NCBI GenBank assembly: GCA_014055495.1
Contig: WIAG01000038.1
Coordinates: forward strand, 1 to 34,577
DNA: 34,577 bases
Direction of reading: 5' to 3'
DNA from: Nitrospira sp. CR1.2
Lineage (GTDB): Bacteria > Nitrospirota > Nitrospiria > Nitrospirales > Nitrospiraceae
The translations under genes were made by a program, and so were the position numbers. Positions within the stretch are counted from its first letter, which is position 1. Each line of letters opens with the position of its first letter. Below, one piece after another: positions 16,469 to 25,161 of the stretch. The notes beneath the pieces are model-generated. The model saw nothing but the letters and a program-made list of their open reading frames with translations. It did not search any database and was not told the DNA's origin.

Positions 16469-16807
16469 TTACGCGACGATCAGCGTAGGAGGAGCGCGGA
16501 GACTGTGGATGGTTGCGAGGAAGTCTGCGGAGGGAGGTTCACGCGCCTGATCATCAGGCAACCTCGCCAGGAACGGCACGCAAGGCTCTAGCTCATCATG
16601 AAGGATTGCGGCGCAGGGGGAGGCTTGCGGAGGATCTATGAGCGAGACCGGATATGAGCAGATCTCGTCGCAATGCTCCCCTTCGGCGGCATAGTGCTCG
16701 GCGAGATCGACCGGACTCCAGAGCGGCGGCAACCCCAGCCACCACCAGACCGGCAGGAAGAGAAGCAGGACGACGGAGACTTTCCAGGATCTATTAAGGC
16801 GAGACAT
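16469..16807 (-). CDS. Small Cys/His membrane or secreted protein with RAPP tail
   Basis: 112 residues. One N-terminal hydrophobic segment (VSVVLLLFLPVWWWLGLPPLW) acts as signal or anchor. The rest carries EHYAAEGEHCDEICSYP and later Cys residues (ASPCAAIL, LEPCVPF), suggesting metal binding, and ends HSLRAPPTLIVA. The R-A-P-P tail is shared with the small proteins at 12210, 22904 and 27781, although this one lacks their WAC motif and is the most diverged. AGGAG lies 9 bases before the ATG at 16807. It is the first gene after promoter copy 3 and is followed by a TonB receptor and a PepSY gene. I do not recognise a named family. Confidence 0.6.
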   Translation of the reverse strand: MSRLNRSWKVSVVLLLFLPVWWWLGLPPLWSPVDLAEHYAAEGEHCDEICSYPVSLIDPPQASPCAAILHDELEPCVPFLARLPDDQAREPPSADFLATIHSLRAPPTLIVA

Positions 16808-16827
16808 GCGACAGACTCCTGCGCGAG

Positions 16828-16881
16828 CTTATAGCAGACGCTCCGCGGGCTGCCTACGGATGGGTGCTCACAGATGCTACA
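16828..16881 (-). promoter_or_regulatory. Tandem-repeat regulon promoter, copy 3
   Basis: Minus strand: TGT, AGCATCTGTG, AGCACCCATC, CG, -35 TAGGCA (16851-16856), 17 bases, -10 TATAAG (16828-16833). Operator plus -35 is 31 bp. Predicted start just upstream of the AGGAG of the gene starting at 16807. Confidence 0.75.
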
Positions 16882-16910
16882 AATTGTCCGTCAACGGGCT
16901 CGCGCGTCAA

Positions 16911-18080
16911 CTATGCCGTCCGTTCGCCGAGCGCGTGGACGATCTCGATACGTGCAGCGCGGGCCGCCGGGACCAGCCCGCAGATGAGGCCCATGAATAC
17001 GGCGAACAGAAGGCCTTCGCCGACCATGCCGGGGGTGAGATGAAACCCGAAGGCCAACTCGGCGCCGGTATCCCAGTTCACGGTCGAAATCGTCACGCGA
17101 TTCAGCAGCGCCGCGCCGGCCACACCCAAGAGACCGCCGGCAAGGCTCAACAGGATCGATTCGAGCATAAACGCCTGCAAAATGTGGCCGCGCGTAAAGC
17201 CTAACGTGCGAAGCGTACCGATTTCGGTCGTCCGATGCGCAACCGACGCGGACATCGTCATCGTCGCCCCGAGTATCGCGCCGACACTGAACACCACGGT
17301 GAGGAACAAGCCGGTCACGCGAATCAGCCGGGCTAACCCTTCGGCCTTTCCCTCGTAATATTCCGGCTCGCGCTTCACCGAGACTTTGAATCGGGGATCG
17401 CGCTCCAACCTCGCCTTGAACGCCGGCAGCACCTCCGGGTCGGCGAGGCGCAGAGTCATGGACGAGAACGCCGTGCGGTGGAACGTGGTCATCATCTGAT
17501 CGACGTCTCCCCACACCTCCGAATCGAATCCGCTACCCTCCGCCTCGAAGATCCCCACGACCGTCCACTCCCGCCGCCCGAACCGCAGCGTTTCAGCCAG
17601 CCGGGCTTCGGGAAACTGCCTGGCCACCTGGCTGCCGACAATCACCTCCGTGGTGCCGGGCTGCCACGCTCGCCCTTGTACGATGCGCAGGCGGGGACGC
17701 ACGGCAAACGCGACGGGCGAAGAGCCGCGGACGGAAAGACTGGCCAGGCTGCCTCGCTCCCGCTTGCGCAAAGTGAGCTGCAAAGCGATTTCGCGCACCG
17801 CCGCAACCTGATGGTCGGCCAGGGTGACGACCTCTGGCTGCGCCGCCAACACCCCGGTCTGATCCCGCGACAGACTGCTTTCGATCTCCGACAGCGCCCC
17901 TTTACTCAACAGGATGGCATTGGAGGGATCGCCGGTCCTTCCCATGGTCTGTTCAAGACCATGGGCCAACATGAGAATCGCCACGAACACGAAGACCACG
18001 AGCCCCAGCCCCGACAGGGTCAGCAGCGTCGTGACGCGGCGCGCCCACAGGTTCCGCAGACTGTATACGCTCCACAACAA
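16911..18080 (-). CDS. ABC transporter permease, FtsX/MacB type
   Basis: 389 residues. TM1 near residues 20-42 (LLTLSGLGLVVFVFVAILML), a large periplasmic domain (about 45-255), then three C-terminal TM helices (LTVVFSVGAILGATMTMSASV, ILLSLAGGLLGVAGAALL, and GLLFAVFMGLICGLVPAARAA). The cytoplasmic loop RTTEIGTLRTLGF is the FtsX signature. It should pair with the ATPase at 19453-20151, together with the permease at 18290-19456. The start is a TTG at 18080 with GAGG 7 bases upstream. A MITE-like element (18099-18292) lies immediately upstream, between the two permease genes. It is the last gene of a long run beginning at promoter copy 4. Confidence 0.88.
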   Translation of the reverse strand: MLWSVYSLRNLWARRVTTLLTLSGLGLVVFVFVAILMLAHGLEQTMGRTGDPSNAILLSKGALSEIESSLSRDQTGVLAAQPEVVTLADHQVAAVREIALQLTLRKRERGSLASLSVRGSSPVAFAVRPRLRIVQGRAWQPGTTEVIVGSQVARQFPEARLAETLRFGRREWTVVGIFEAEGSGFDSEVWGDVDQMMTTFHRTAFSSMTLRLADPEVLPAFKARLERDPRFKVSVKREPEYYEGKAEGLARLIRVTGLFLTVVFSVGAILGATMTMSASVAHRTTEIGTLRTLGFTRGHILQAFMLESILLSLAGGLLGVAGAALLNRVTISTVNWDTGAELAFGFHLTPGMVGEGLLFAVFMGLICGLVPAARAARIEIVHALGERTA

Positions 18081-18098
18081 CGGCTGACCTCGTGACCG

Positions 18099-18292
18099 TA
18101 ACCCGCATTCTCCATGAACACTTCTGTTGCAATCGCCGATTCACTACTACGACAGGCCTTCGGCCGGCGGGCTCGCCCCTCGGATCCTCACCGTACTGCA
18201 TGAGTACGCATCGGGTCCTCCCGGCTCCGCGCGCCGGTCTCGCCACGTGACTCGGCGATTTCACGACGAACCGCCATGAAGAATGCGGGTTA
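18099..18292. repeat. MITE-like palindromic element between two permease genes (copy A)
   Basis: 194 bp with imperfect terminal inverted repeats of about 45 bp: left end TAACCCGCATTCTCCATG, right end (reverse complement) TAACCCGCATTCTTCATG, each continuing to an ATCGCCGA-TCA block. No coding frame. The stop codon of the permease 18290-19456 lies inside its right end. A shorter relative is at 24822-24942. No clear target duplication was seen. Confidence 0.75.
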
Positions 18293-19456
18293 ACCCCTGT
18301 GGCGCAGGCCTTCTAACGTCGTCATGCGGCTGAGGCGTACCGCAGGCCAGAGAGCCGCCAGCAGGCCGACCAGGACCATCATCCCCAGACACAGCCAGAT
18401 CGTCTCGGCGGTGATCTCGTAGGCTCCCACCGTTTTCCCGCCGGCGACCGTGACGGCATAGAGCCCCGCCGCCGGATACAACAATCCCAATCCGACAAGG
18501 GCGCCAGCCAGCGCGACCAGTAACGATTCACCCATGACCAGCGCCACCAAATGGCGCGGGCGAAATCCCAATGTCTTCATCACGCCATATTCTCGGGTTC
18601 GCTCGCGCACCGCCATGGCCAGCGCATTGACCAGCACAAGGGCCGCGATGCCGTTCATCACACCCGACAACCAGTTCAAGGCGTCGAGCAATGCGCCGGA
18701 GCGCGCGACCCACCCGGCGATGTAGGCCTGTTCCCGTTCCGTTCTGGTTTCAGCGAATGAGTTGGCGAATGTGGCATCGATGGCCGCCACCACGCTGCGG
18801 GGATTCACGCCCGGAGCCGTCGTGGCGACATACCAGCCCACCCCATCGGCCCGGTCCGGCGCCGTGGTCTTCAGACGCTCGTTGGCAAACTGCCAATGCG
18901 CATACAGTTCGCCTTCGCCCATGATGGCGGGGTTGCTGCTGTGGAAGATGCCGCGTACGACCAACTCCCAGTTCCCGGTATGGGTGGTTCCTTTGAGTGG
19001 GATCACATCCCCTACCTTCCAGCCGAATCGGGCGGCGAGTTTCCACCCAATGAGACATCCCCCCCGATCCTTCAGAAAAGCCAACCGATCGGCCTCGTTG
19101 AGGATAACTTCCGGGTAGGTCTCGAAGAAGGTGCCCATGTGTTCGGCGAACGCCGCAAACGACTCCTTCGCGTCGCGATATTCGACGCCGAACACGTTAC
19201 CGTAATGCACCAGCTGTATGCCGGGAATCACCGCCATCCGCTCCTTATACGCCAGCGGCAACTGCAGGGAGTCCGACATGGCATGGACGGTAATGAGCCG
19301 GTTATTGGCGGCCGCCTTCACGCCGCTGTGCCATTCCTCCAACGTCAGCCTCAGCAACCCGAAGGCCAGGACCACCATGGCCAGACCGCCGATGGTGAGC
19401 GCCAGACGGACCGGCCGCCTGATCGTATTTCTGAGCATCAAGCGCAGGAGCGTCAC
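18290..19456 (-). CDS. ABC transporter permease, FtsX/MacB type
   Basis: 388 residues. TM1 near 15-38 ([21 protein letters not shown]), a large periplasmic region (to about 260), then TM helices [40 protein letters not shown] and [20 protein letters not shown]. The FtsX loop reads [18 protein letters not shown]. Only modest likeness to the other permease, so the exporter may be a heterodimer. The GTG start overlaps the stop of the ATPase gene as GTGA (19453-19456), indicating coupling. The stop TAA is supplied by the right terminus of the MITE-like element at 18099-18292, so the last few residues may have been changed by that insertion. Confidence 0.88.
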   Translation of the reverse strand: MTLLRLMLRNTIRRPVRLALTIGGLAMVVLAFGLLRLTLEEWHSGVKAAANNRLITVHAMSDSLQLPLAYKERMAVIPGIQLVHYGNVFGVEYRDAKESFAAFAEHMGTFFETYPEVILNEADRLAFLKDRGGCLIGWKLAARFGWKVGDVIPLKGTTHTGNWELVVRGIFHSSNPAIMGEGELYAHWQFANERLKTTAPDRADGVGWYVATTAPGVNPRSVVAAIDATFANSFAETRTEREQAYIAGWVARSGALLDALNWLSGVMNGIAALVLVNALAMAVRERTREYGVMKTLGFRPRHLVALVMGESLLVALAGALVGLGLLYPAAGLYAVTVAGGKTVGAYEITAETIWLCLGMMVLVGLLAALWPAVRLSRMTTLEGLRHRG

Positions 19457-20151
19457 GGCGGCATCTCCAACAGCCCCTTTTCCAGGTGTCGGATCATCTG
19501 CGCCCGCTCGGCCGCGCGAGGATCGTGGGTCACCATCACGATGGTTTTGCCCAGCTCCCGGTTCAAGCGGGCCAGGAGGGTCAGAATGTCGTCGGCCGAT
19601 TCGCGATCGAGATTGCCGGTCGGCTCGTCCGCGAGGATCATGGTCGGATCGCTGACAATGGCGCGCGCCACACCGACCCGCTGTTCCTGCCCACCGGACA
19701 GCTGCCGTGGATAGTGATCCATGCGATCGCCCAACCCCACCAGGCGCAGCGCCGTTTTCACATGCTCGGCACGCTCCCGTCGCGTCAGATGCGTCAGGGC
19801 CAGCGGCAATTCCACATTCTCCGCCGCCGTCAGCACCGGAATGAGGTTGTAGGTCTGAAACACATAGCCGATATGGCGAGCCCGCCAGCGCGCCATCTCA
19901 CCCTCAGACAGCTGGTCCAACCTGGTTCCGGCCACCACCACCGATCCGCTCGTCGGCCGATCGATGCCCGCCATCACATTCAGCAGCGTGCTTTTGCCGG
20001 AGCCTGACGGACCCATGATCGCGAGAAAGGTCCCGGCGGGGATCACGAAAGATAAATCTCGAATGACCGACACTTCCGTGCCGCCCCGGATATAGGTTTT
20101 CGTGACGTTGTGGAGACTCACGACCGGATCACCCATGGCTCGATGACTCAC
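19453..20151 (-). CDS. ABC transporter ATP-binding protein, LolD/MacB type
   Basis: 232 residues. Walker [10 protein letters not shown], signature [14 protein letters not shown], Walker [13 protein letters not shown] and the H-loop MVTHDPRAA are all intact. The sequence [25 protein letters not shown] and the DEPTGNLD form place it with the MacB/LolD/FtsE group, which uses FtsX-type permeases for export or mechanotransmission. The GTG start at 20151 overlaps the TGA of the adaptor gene as GTGA; an ATG at 20136 is an alternative. It is followed by two permeases. With the adaptor it forms a tripartite-like exporter; the substrate is unknown, but its position behind a PepSY gene in the metal regulon suggests a siderophore or metal ligand. 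Confidence 0.93.
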   Translation of the reverse strand: MSHRAMGDPVVSLHNVTKTYIRGGTEVSVIRDLSFVIPAGTFLAIMGPSGSGKSTLLNVMAGIDRPTSGSVVVAGTRLDQLSEGEMARWRARHIGYVFQTYNLIPVLTAAENVELPLALTHLTRRERAEHVKTALRLVGLGDRMDHYPRQLSGGQEQRVGVARAIVSDPTMILADEPTGNLDRESADDILTLLARLNRELGKTIVMVTHDPRAAERAQMIRHLEKGLLEMPP

Positions 20152-21416
20152 GGCGCACGACGGAACACCGAGACCGTGCTGCCGGAGCGCAGGGTCTCGT
20201 TCGGTGCGACGATCACTTCGTCGGTCTGTGACAGGGACCCATGCACCGGGACGATCCCAGCCACAGCAGCCCCGGCTTGCACCACCGCTTCCGCCACGAG
20301 TCCCGCACGCACAACGAGCACGACCGATCGCCCGTCGCGCGTCACCACGGCGGTCGACGGCACGCCCCAGTCATCCCCCTGCTCGACCGGCGTTCCAGGA
20401 ATCGGGCCAAATGTGACCTTGGCGCTCAGCTCAGGCCGCACGCGCTCATCCAGGTCACGAAAGCGTATGCGCGTCAACACGGTTCCCTTGGCGCGATCCG
20501 CGATCGGCATCACCTGCTGCACCTCGCCCTGATACCGGTGGCCCGGCACAGAGTCGAGCTGAATCTCCGCCAGTTGCCCCGCCCGTACGCGATGAATCAT
20601 CGCTTCCGACACCTCGGCGTCCACCGTCACCGACAGGGGATCGACCATGTTCACCACAGACCCGCCTGAGCGGACGGTCGCGGTGAATGGGGACACCACT
20701 TCTCCGATTTCGGCGAGCTTCTTCACAATGACGCCGTCGAACGGCGCACGAATGCTCGTATTCTCCAATTGGACCGTCGCGTTCTGCCGTTCGGCCTCTG
20801 CCGCCGTCACCGCCGCTTCAGCCGACTTGACGGCAGCCGCCGCGCGACGAAGCCGTGCCGAAGCCATGTCGTACTCCGACTTGGTGACAAAGGACTTTTC
20901 CAGGAGCGTTTTCACCCGCTCGAAACTCAGTGTCGCCTCTTCCAGCTCCGGTTTGGCTGCACCCAGTTGCGCCCGCGCCACACCCAACCGGGCCAATGAC
21001 TGACGCAGGAGCGCATCCATATCGTCATGCTCGATGCGCGCGATCAGTTGCCCCTCCTTCACTCGATCGCCGACGTTGACGCCGAAGTAAATCAGCCGCC
21101 CCGTGCCCTTCGACGCAATCGACGCCTGCCGCTGCGCGACCACATATCCGGTCGCCGCCAGGCCCGCCCCGCTTCCTGACGGCATGCGCACCACCGGAAC
21201 CACTTCAACTCGTTGGTCCGGTCGAAGCCAGGCCGTACTCCAGGCCAGGCCAGCCACGGCCAGCAGGACGGCCAGGGTGAGCCACAGCCACCGACGCCGA
21301 CCGGCAGAAGTAGGCTCACCGGGAGCGGGACGACGGATCGCCAACCCGTCTAAATCGGCATCGTGGATGCCGGATTTGCGCGGTTCGGAACGATCAGATG
21401 ATTGATGAGCAGACAC
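20148..21416 (-). CDS. Periplasmic adaptor (HlyD/RND membrane fusion) subunit
   Basis: About 422 residues from a GTG at 21416 with a strong GGAGGAGG ribosome site 4 bases upstream. One TM helix near residues 45-65 (LWLTLAVLLAVAGLAWSTAW). The periplasmic part has a lipoyl half (RLIYFGVNVGDRVKEGQLIARIE), an alpha-hairpin coiled coil of about 100 residues rich in Ala/Leu/Glu (LARLGVARAQLGAAKPELEE), the second lipoyl half (IRAPFDGVIVKKLAEIGEVV) and beta-barrel domains (VDAEVSEAMIHRV). It should link the MacB-like ABC permeases to an outer-membrane channel, which is not in the window. A longer reading upstream has no ribosome site and is not supported. It overlaps the ATPase gene by GTGA. Confidence 0.88.
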   Translation of the reverse strand: MSAHQSSDRSEPRKSGIHDADLDGLAIRRPAPGEPTSAGRRRWLWLTLAVLLAVAGLAWSTAWLRPDQRVEVVPVVRMPSGSGAGLAATGYVVAQRQASIASKGTGRLIYFGVNVGDRVKEGQLIARIEHDDMDALLRQSLARLGVARAQLGAAKPELEEATLSFERVKTLLEKSFVTKSEYDMASARLRRAAAAVKSAEAAVTAAEAERQNATVQLENTSIRAPFDGVIVKKLAEIGEVVSPFTATVRSGGSVVNMVDPLSVTVDAEVSEAMIHRVRAGQLAEIQLDSVPGHRYQGEVQQVMPIADRAKGTVLTRIRFRDLDERVRPELSAKVTFGPIPGTPVEQGDDWGVPSTAVVTRDGRSVVLVVRAGLVAEAVVQAGAAVAGIVPVHGSLSQTDEVIVAPNETLRSGSTVSVFRRAP

Positions 21417-21496
21417 GGGACCTCCTCCATCGAACGGCCACGAATCGTACCGTTCCTTCCAGTTTTCACTCGCGCGCCGATCTGCAGCAACGCGGG

Positions 21497-22726
21497 CTAC
21501 GAAGCCGATGCGATCGACCGCCGCTCCCGCCCTCGCCGCTTTCGCCACCACATGAGGAACCCGGTGGCGTAGATGACCGGGCAGGCCAGACCGCTCGCAC
21601 AGACCAGCAGGCGGCCCGGCATCCCGAAGGCCTGCCCCGAATGCAGCGGCCCTTGCCAATCGAGAAATGTTTCCCCCGCGCTCCGCCTCGTATCAGGCGC
21701 GCGCACATCAACGATCGCGCCGCTGTACTGATCGACACTCACGATCCGCTCCGACCAAAATGCGCTGAGCCCCGGCACACCCTGGCGACCCACCTGATAG
21801 ACACCGGTCGCATCCTCCGGCATAGAAAGGGAGCTCAACCGGCCCTCGGGATACCGGGCCGCCGCCAATTCCACCGCCCGTTGCGGACTGATCGGATGCG
21901 CGCCGTCCCCGACAGTCGACGGAGACGACTGGGCAGGGCCGCGGGTCACCGGGGACAGAAGCTGCGTCACCCATATGATCGGCTCGGCCCAATTCATGTA
22001 GGCACCAGACAGGAGCACGGCGCCGATCGCCAGACAGAGATACAACGACAGGGTCTTGTGCAGATCGAACAACAGCCGGAACGAGGCAAAGGGTCGTCTG
22101 ATCACGAACGCCTGCCGCCAGTGCCCGTTCACCGGCCACCAGACGATTACGCCGGTGAGCAACGAGAGCATCAGCAACCAGGCCGCGATCGCAGCCAACG
22201 TGACGCCCGTCATTCCCGCAAACAATTGGTAGTGCAGCGCGAAGACCGCGTCCATCAAATAGTTGGGCACCCACTCGTCAGGCCCATAACTGCGTACCCC
22301 CGTCACCCGGGCCCGGTAGGGATCGACAAAAATCCGTTGCCAGGCTTTCGACGGCTGCTCCATATAGACGGCCATGACCCGTTCACGAGTCGTCGCGCCA
22401 TACACCTGCGTGATGCGGCTCCCAGGCGCCGCCGCCTGTTTCGCTGCCGTAAGTATCTCGCCCACCGACCGATAGCCATCCTGCCCAGGTGCGGGAACGT
22501 TCACGGTCAACAGCGCAGGGTTCAACCACTCGTCGATGTCCTGGAAGAACACCAGGATACTGCCGGTCAGTCCGAAGACGACCAGCAACGCCCCCGCGGT
22601 CAGGCCCAAATAGAGATGCGCCTGCACCCACCACGTGCGCCAGAGTCGGCGGTCTCGCACTCTGGCCTGCGCGATCTCGCGAGATGGCCCCGCAATCGAC
22701 GAAGATGTGACGGCTCTACCAGACAT
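21497..22726 (-). CDS. PepSY-associated TM protein (second copy)
   Basis: 409 residues from the ATG at 22726, with AGGAG about 10 bases upstream. TM1 near residues 38-60 (AHLYLGLTAGALLVVFGLTGS), a periplasmic PepSY part (SRITQVYGATTRERVMAVYM), central TM helices (FALHYQLFAGMTGVTLAAIA, then LLMLSLLTGVIVWW), and a last TM segment (VCASGLACPVIYATGFLMWW) before RKRRGRERR. Histidines match the family: AHLYLGL, FALHYQL, FDLHKTLSL, GPLHSGQAFGM. It is more distant from the PepSY protein at 12644-13954 than a recent duplicate would be. It lies between the small protein gene at 22904 and the ABC exporter genes, so in this unit iron or metal-ligand reduction seems joined to export. Confidence 0.86.
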   Translation of the reverse strand: MSGRAVTSSSIAGPSREIAQARVRDRRLWRTWWVQAHLYLGLTAGALLVVFGLTGSILVFFQDIDEWLNPALLTVNVPAPGQDGYRSVGEILTAAKQAAAPGSRITQVYGATTRERVMAVYMEQPSKAWQRIFVDPYRARVTGVRSYGPDEWVPNYLMDAVFALHYQLFAGMTGVTLAAIAAWLLMLSLLTGVIVWWPVNGHWRQAFVIRRPFASFRLLFDLHKTLSLYLCLAIGAVLLSGAYMNWAEPIIWVTQLLSPVTRGPAQSSPSTVGDGAHPISPQRAVELAAARYPEGRLSSLSMPEDATGVYQVGRQGVPGLSAFWSERIVSVDQYSGAIVDVRAPDTRRSAGETFLDWQGPLHSGQAFGMPGRLLVCASGLACPVIYATGFLMWWRKRRGRERRSIASAS

Positions 22727-22903
22727 GCGACTCACACTCCTGCGGCCTATCGACGCGGCGTCGGACACCCCCCGACATGAAACCATCGTTCGACGACCGA
22801 AGCGACGACACTTCTGCCGGGCGACGACGTGACCCATGACGCGAATTCCGGTCGACTCAGACCCACGCCGGGATCGGCCTATGAACGATGGAGAAACCGG
22901 TAA

Positions 22904-23302
22904 TCAGGAGAGCACAACGGGAGGACCGCGGCCGTGGGCCGCAATTTCAAACAGGGTGCGATAAGACATCAGCAGCAGCACCAGCAGGACAAATGCAGAG
23001 ACCACGAGAGGGAGGCGTGGAACCTCCGGAAGGATGAATGCCGTTTCATCCTGCGTGACCGTACAGGCCCAGGTCGTCAGGGGACTCGCTTCCGCCTGGC
23101 CGTGGTGGCAAGGATCGCGATCCCCCCCGGCATGGAGATGGAAGCTCCGTGAGGTCGGCTGTTCGAAATCAACGAAGCAGGTGTGGCAGACAAACCCCGC
23201 GACCACCCGGATCACGACTAAGAGGCAGGCGACGACCACCGCCGCACGAGGCATCAGGCTGGATCGCCGATGTTGTGAGAGAGAACCCTGCTGCATCGTC
23301 AT
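22904..23302 (-). CDS. Small Cys/His membrane protein, WAC/RGPP family (paralogue 1)
   Basis: 132 residues from the ATG at 23302 (ATGs at 23296 and 23254 also possible). TM1 (AAVVVACLLVVIRVVAGFVC) leads to CHTCF, then a His-rich outside part with FHLHAGGDRDPCHHG and TTWACTV, then FILPEVPRLP and TM2 (LVVSAFVLLVLLLMSYRTLF), ending AAHGRGPPVVLS. It is clearly homologous to 27781-28191: shared VCxxCF, FxLHxGxDRDxCHHG, WAC, FxLPExPxLP and GRGPP. The four Cys and several His should form a metal or disulfide site on the periplasmic side. It is the first gene after promoter copy 4 and heads a six-gene unit (PepSY, adaptor, ATPase, two permeases). I know no name for it; DUF2946-like is a guess. Confidence 0.72.
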   Translation of the reverse strand: MTMQQGSLSQHRRSSLMPRAAVVVACLLVVIRVVAGFVCHTCFVDFEQPTSRSFHLHAGGDRDPCHHGQAEASPLTTWACTVTQDETAFILPEVPRLPLVVSAFVLLVLLLMSYRTLFEIAAHGRGPPVVLS

Positions 23303-23332
23303 CGCGGCTTTCACGCGGTTGAAAGGCCCCTT

Positions 23333-23387
23333 ACCATACGCAACCAGCCGTTCCCTTGTCCAGCAACAGGTGCTCACGGATGCTACA
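23333..23387 (-). promoter_or_regulatory. Tandem-repeat regulon promoter, copy 4
   Basis: Minus strand: TGT, AGCATCCGTG, AGCACCTGTT, GC, -35 TGGACA (23357-23362), 18 bases, -10 TATGGT (23333-23338). Operator plus -35 is 31 bp. Predicted start about 23 bases before the ATG at 23302, which supports that start choice. Confidence 0.75.
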
Positions 23388-23503
23388 GCCTGTTGGTGCG
23401 ATGAAGAACGGACGAGCCACGACAGGAATGATTCAAGCGATGGCATGAACGTCGCTGATCCATAGCCGTGCAGGACCGAGCGCGGAGATACGGCCGGTGA
23501 CGT

Positions 23504-24664
23504 TTATACCGTTTCTTCCTCGAAGAGATGCCCTGGCACGGCCAATGCGCCGACCGGTACGGCTTCCACCCGGTCGGTGAGGGCAACGCGCTTGCTTCCT
23601 GGATAGACGATCGCAACGCGTTGCAGGCGGAGATCATCGAGTGCGATGCGGATTGAGGGCGTCAGGCGCGGCGCATCGACGCGCTTACACTCCACGCCGA
23701 ACAACCGGTCACCTCGGCGCAGGATCAGGTCGATTTCCGCTCCTTGGTGCGTGGCCCAGAAGTACGCCTCGTCATACGACTCGGCGGCCAGTACCTGCTC
23801 GATGACAAACCCCTCCCACGAAGCCCCGACCCTGGGGTGGGAGAGGATCGCCTTTTCCGTGCCAAGCCCGAATAACTGGTGCAACAGGCCACTGTCGCGA
23901 ACATAGACTTTCGGCATCTTCACCTGCCGTTTGCCGAGGTTGGCGTGCCAGGGTTGAAGTTGACGCACCATCAAGGCGTCGGTGAGGAGATCAAGGTAGC
24001 GACGGCTGGTGGACGGGTTCACACCCAGTGCCCTGGCCGGTTCGGCAGCGTTCCAGATCTGTCCCTGGTAATGTGCGACCATGGTCCAAAAGCGCAGCAA
24101 CGCCGCTGCTGGAACGCGGACGCCCCATTGCGGAAGGTCGCGCTCCAAGAGTGTCTGAATGAACTGCTTGCGCCAGGCGAGGCTGTCCATCTCCGTGCGG
24201 GCGAGGAATGCGAGCGGAAAGCTGCCGCGTCGCCAAAGTTGGGCCACCGATTGTAATCCCACTTCGGCCACGGTGAAGCCCCCGATCTCGATCCGCTCCA
24301 TACGCCCGGCCAGGCTCTCCGAACTCTGGCGCAGCAACTCACCCGAGGCGCTGCCGAGAATCAGGAAGCGCGCCGGACGTTCCTTGCGGTCCGCGAGCAC
24401 TCGCAGCACTGGAAAGAGATCCGGCCGCCGTTGAATCTCATCAATGACCACAAGCCCCTGCAGTGGTTCGAGAGCGGTCTTGGGTTCGTCCAGTCGCGCG
24501 AGACTCAGCGGGTCCTCAAGGTCAAAGTAGTTGGGGGAGTCCTCGGAGAGAAGCTCACGTGCCAGCGTAGTTTTTCCACACTGTCGTGGTCCGGTGAGCA
24601 CGGCCACCGGGGTCCTGGCGAGCGCGGCGCGAATACGGTCGAGAATGGCTGGCCTGCTGATCAT
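23504..24664 (-). CDS. AAA ATPase with C-terminal DUF4143 domain
   Basis: 386 residues. Walker A GPRQCGKTTLARELL near residue 25, Walker B GLVVIDEIQRRPDLFP near 70, and the sensor-like ILGSASGELLRQS near 100. The C-terminal DUF4143 half includes VRDSGLLHQLFGL and GASWEGFVIEQVL, then EIDLILRRGDRLFGVECKR. This last stretch is the D...ExK pattern of a restriction-nuclease-like fold. Such proteins are widespread, often horizontally moved, and of unclear function. It does not match the metal genes around it, has no ribosome site, and is preceded by an 11-bp inverted repeat at 24680-24716. It probably represents an insertion between two regulon units. Confidence 0.9.
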   Translation of the reverse strand: MISRPAILDRIRAALARTPVAVLTGPRQCGKTTLARELLSEDSPNYFDLEDPLSLARLDEPKTALEPLQGLVVIDEIQRRPDLFPVLRVLADRKERPARFLILGSASGELLRQSSESLAGRMERIEIGGFTVAEVGLQSVAQLWRRGSFPLAFLARTEMDSLAWRKQFIQTLLERDLPQWGVRVPAAALLRFWTMVAHYQGQIWNAAEPARALGVNPSTSRRYLDLLTDALMVRQLQPWHANLGKRQVKMPKVYVRDSGLLHQLFGLGTEKAILSHPRVGASWEGFVIEQVLAAESYDEAYFWATHQGAEIDLILRRGDRLFGVECKRVDAPRLTPSIRIALDDLRLQRVAIVYPGSKRVALTDRVEAVPVGALAVPGHLFEEETV

Positions 24665-24679
24665 TGCAAGCTGATCGTA

Positions 24680-24716
24680 TCATGAAAATCGAGCATTGAC
24701 AGCAGGATTTTCATGA
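24680..24716. repeat. Inverted repeat upstream of the DUF4143 ATPase
   Basis: TCATGAAAATC (24680-24690) and GATTTTCATGA (24706-24716) are perfect inverted repeats of 11 bp with a 15-base centre, starting 16 bases before the ATPase ATG. The AT-rich arms stand out in this GC-rich DNA. It fits an operator or a boundary mark of a mobile segment. Confidence 0.6.
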
Positions 24717-24782
24717 CAATTGGAGACCTGTCCCTCCTAGGAAGAATCCAGCCATCAACGTTTCCCCTCTGCTCAACCGACG

Positions 24783-24807
24783 CCTGTGGCGCGTCAATGG
24801 CCACAGG
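24783..24807. repeat. Short hairpin, 8-bp stem
   Basis: CCTGTGGC (24783-24790) pairs with GCCACAGG (24800-24807) over a 9-base loop. No T tract follows on either strand, so a terminator role is only possible. Confidence 0.4.
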
Positions 24808-24821
24808 TCACGCGGAACCTC

Positions 24822-24942
24822 ACCCGCATAATTCATACGCGCTTCTGCTGCACTCGCCGATCCGCCGCCGCGATAAGCCTTTGGCCGGCTGGCTCGCGAC
24901 TCAGCCCGACGAGTTCGCGACGAACCGTCATGAATGCTGCGG
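24822..24942. repeat. MITE-like palindromic element, shorter copy B
   Basis: About 121 bp resembling the element at 18099-18292: left end ACCCGCATAATTCAT, right end (reverse complement) CCGCAGCATTCATGACGG, and a shared interior around GGCCGGCTGGCTCGCG. The centre of copy A is missing. More diverged than copy A. Confidence 0.6.
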
Positions 24943-25161
24943 CCGAACGGACCTGGCAACCACAGATAGGGACTGCGACCACCAGGAAGAGGCGACGCCG
25001 CAATCGTCATCGGCGGCGACGGTCGAACTGCAGACGAGCAACGACCGTCTCACCTCAGGCGCTCGCTTCCCCGGCCGGGCACCTCGAAATAGCGGCGTCA
25101 TGGGGGACGGAACGGGCGGGTCGGCGAGTCGAGTGCATACAACACAGACTGAGCCGGAGCC

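Noticed and set aside
20148-21659. Longer version of the adaptor protein starting at 21659
   Set aside because: The extension has no ribosome site, overlaps the PepSY gene in another frame and lacks family likeness. A GTG at 21416 has a strong ribosome site.
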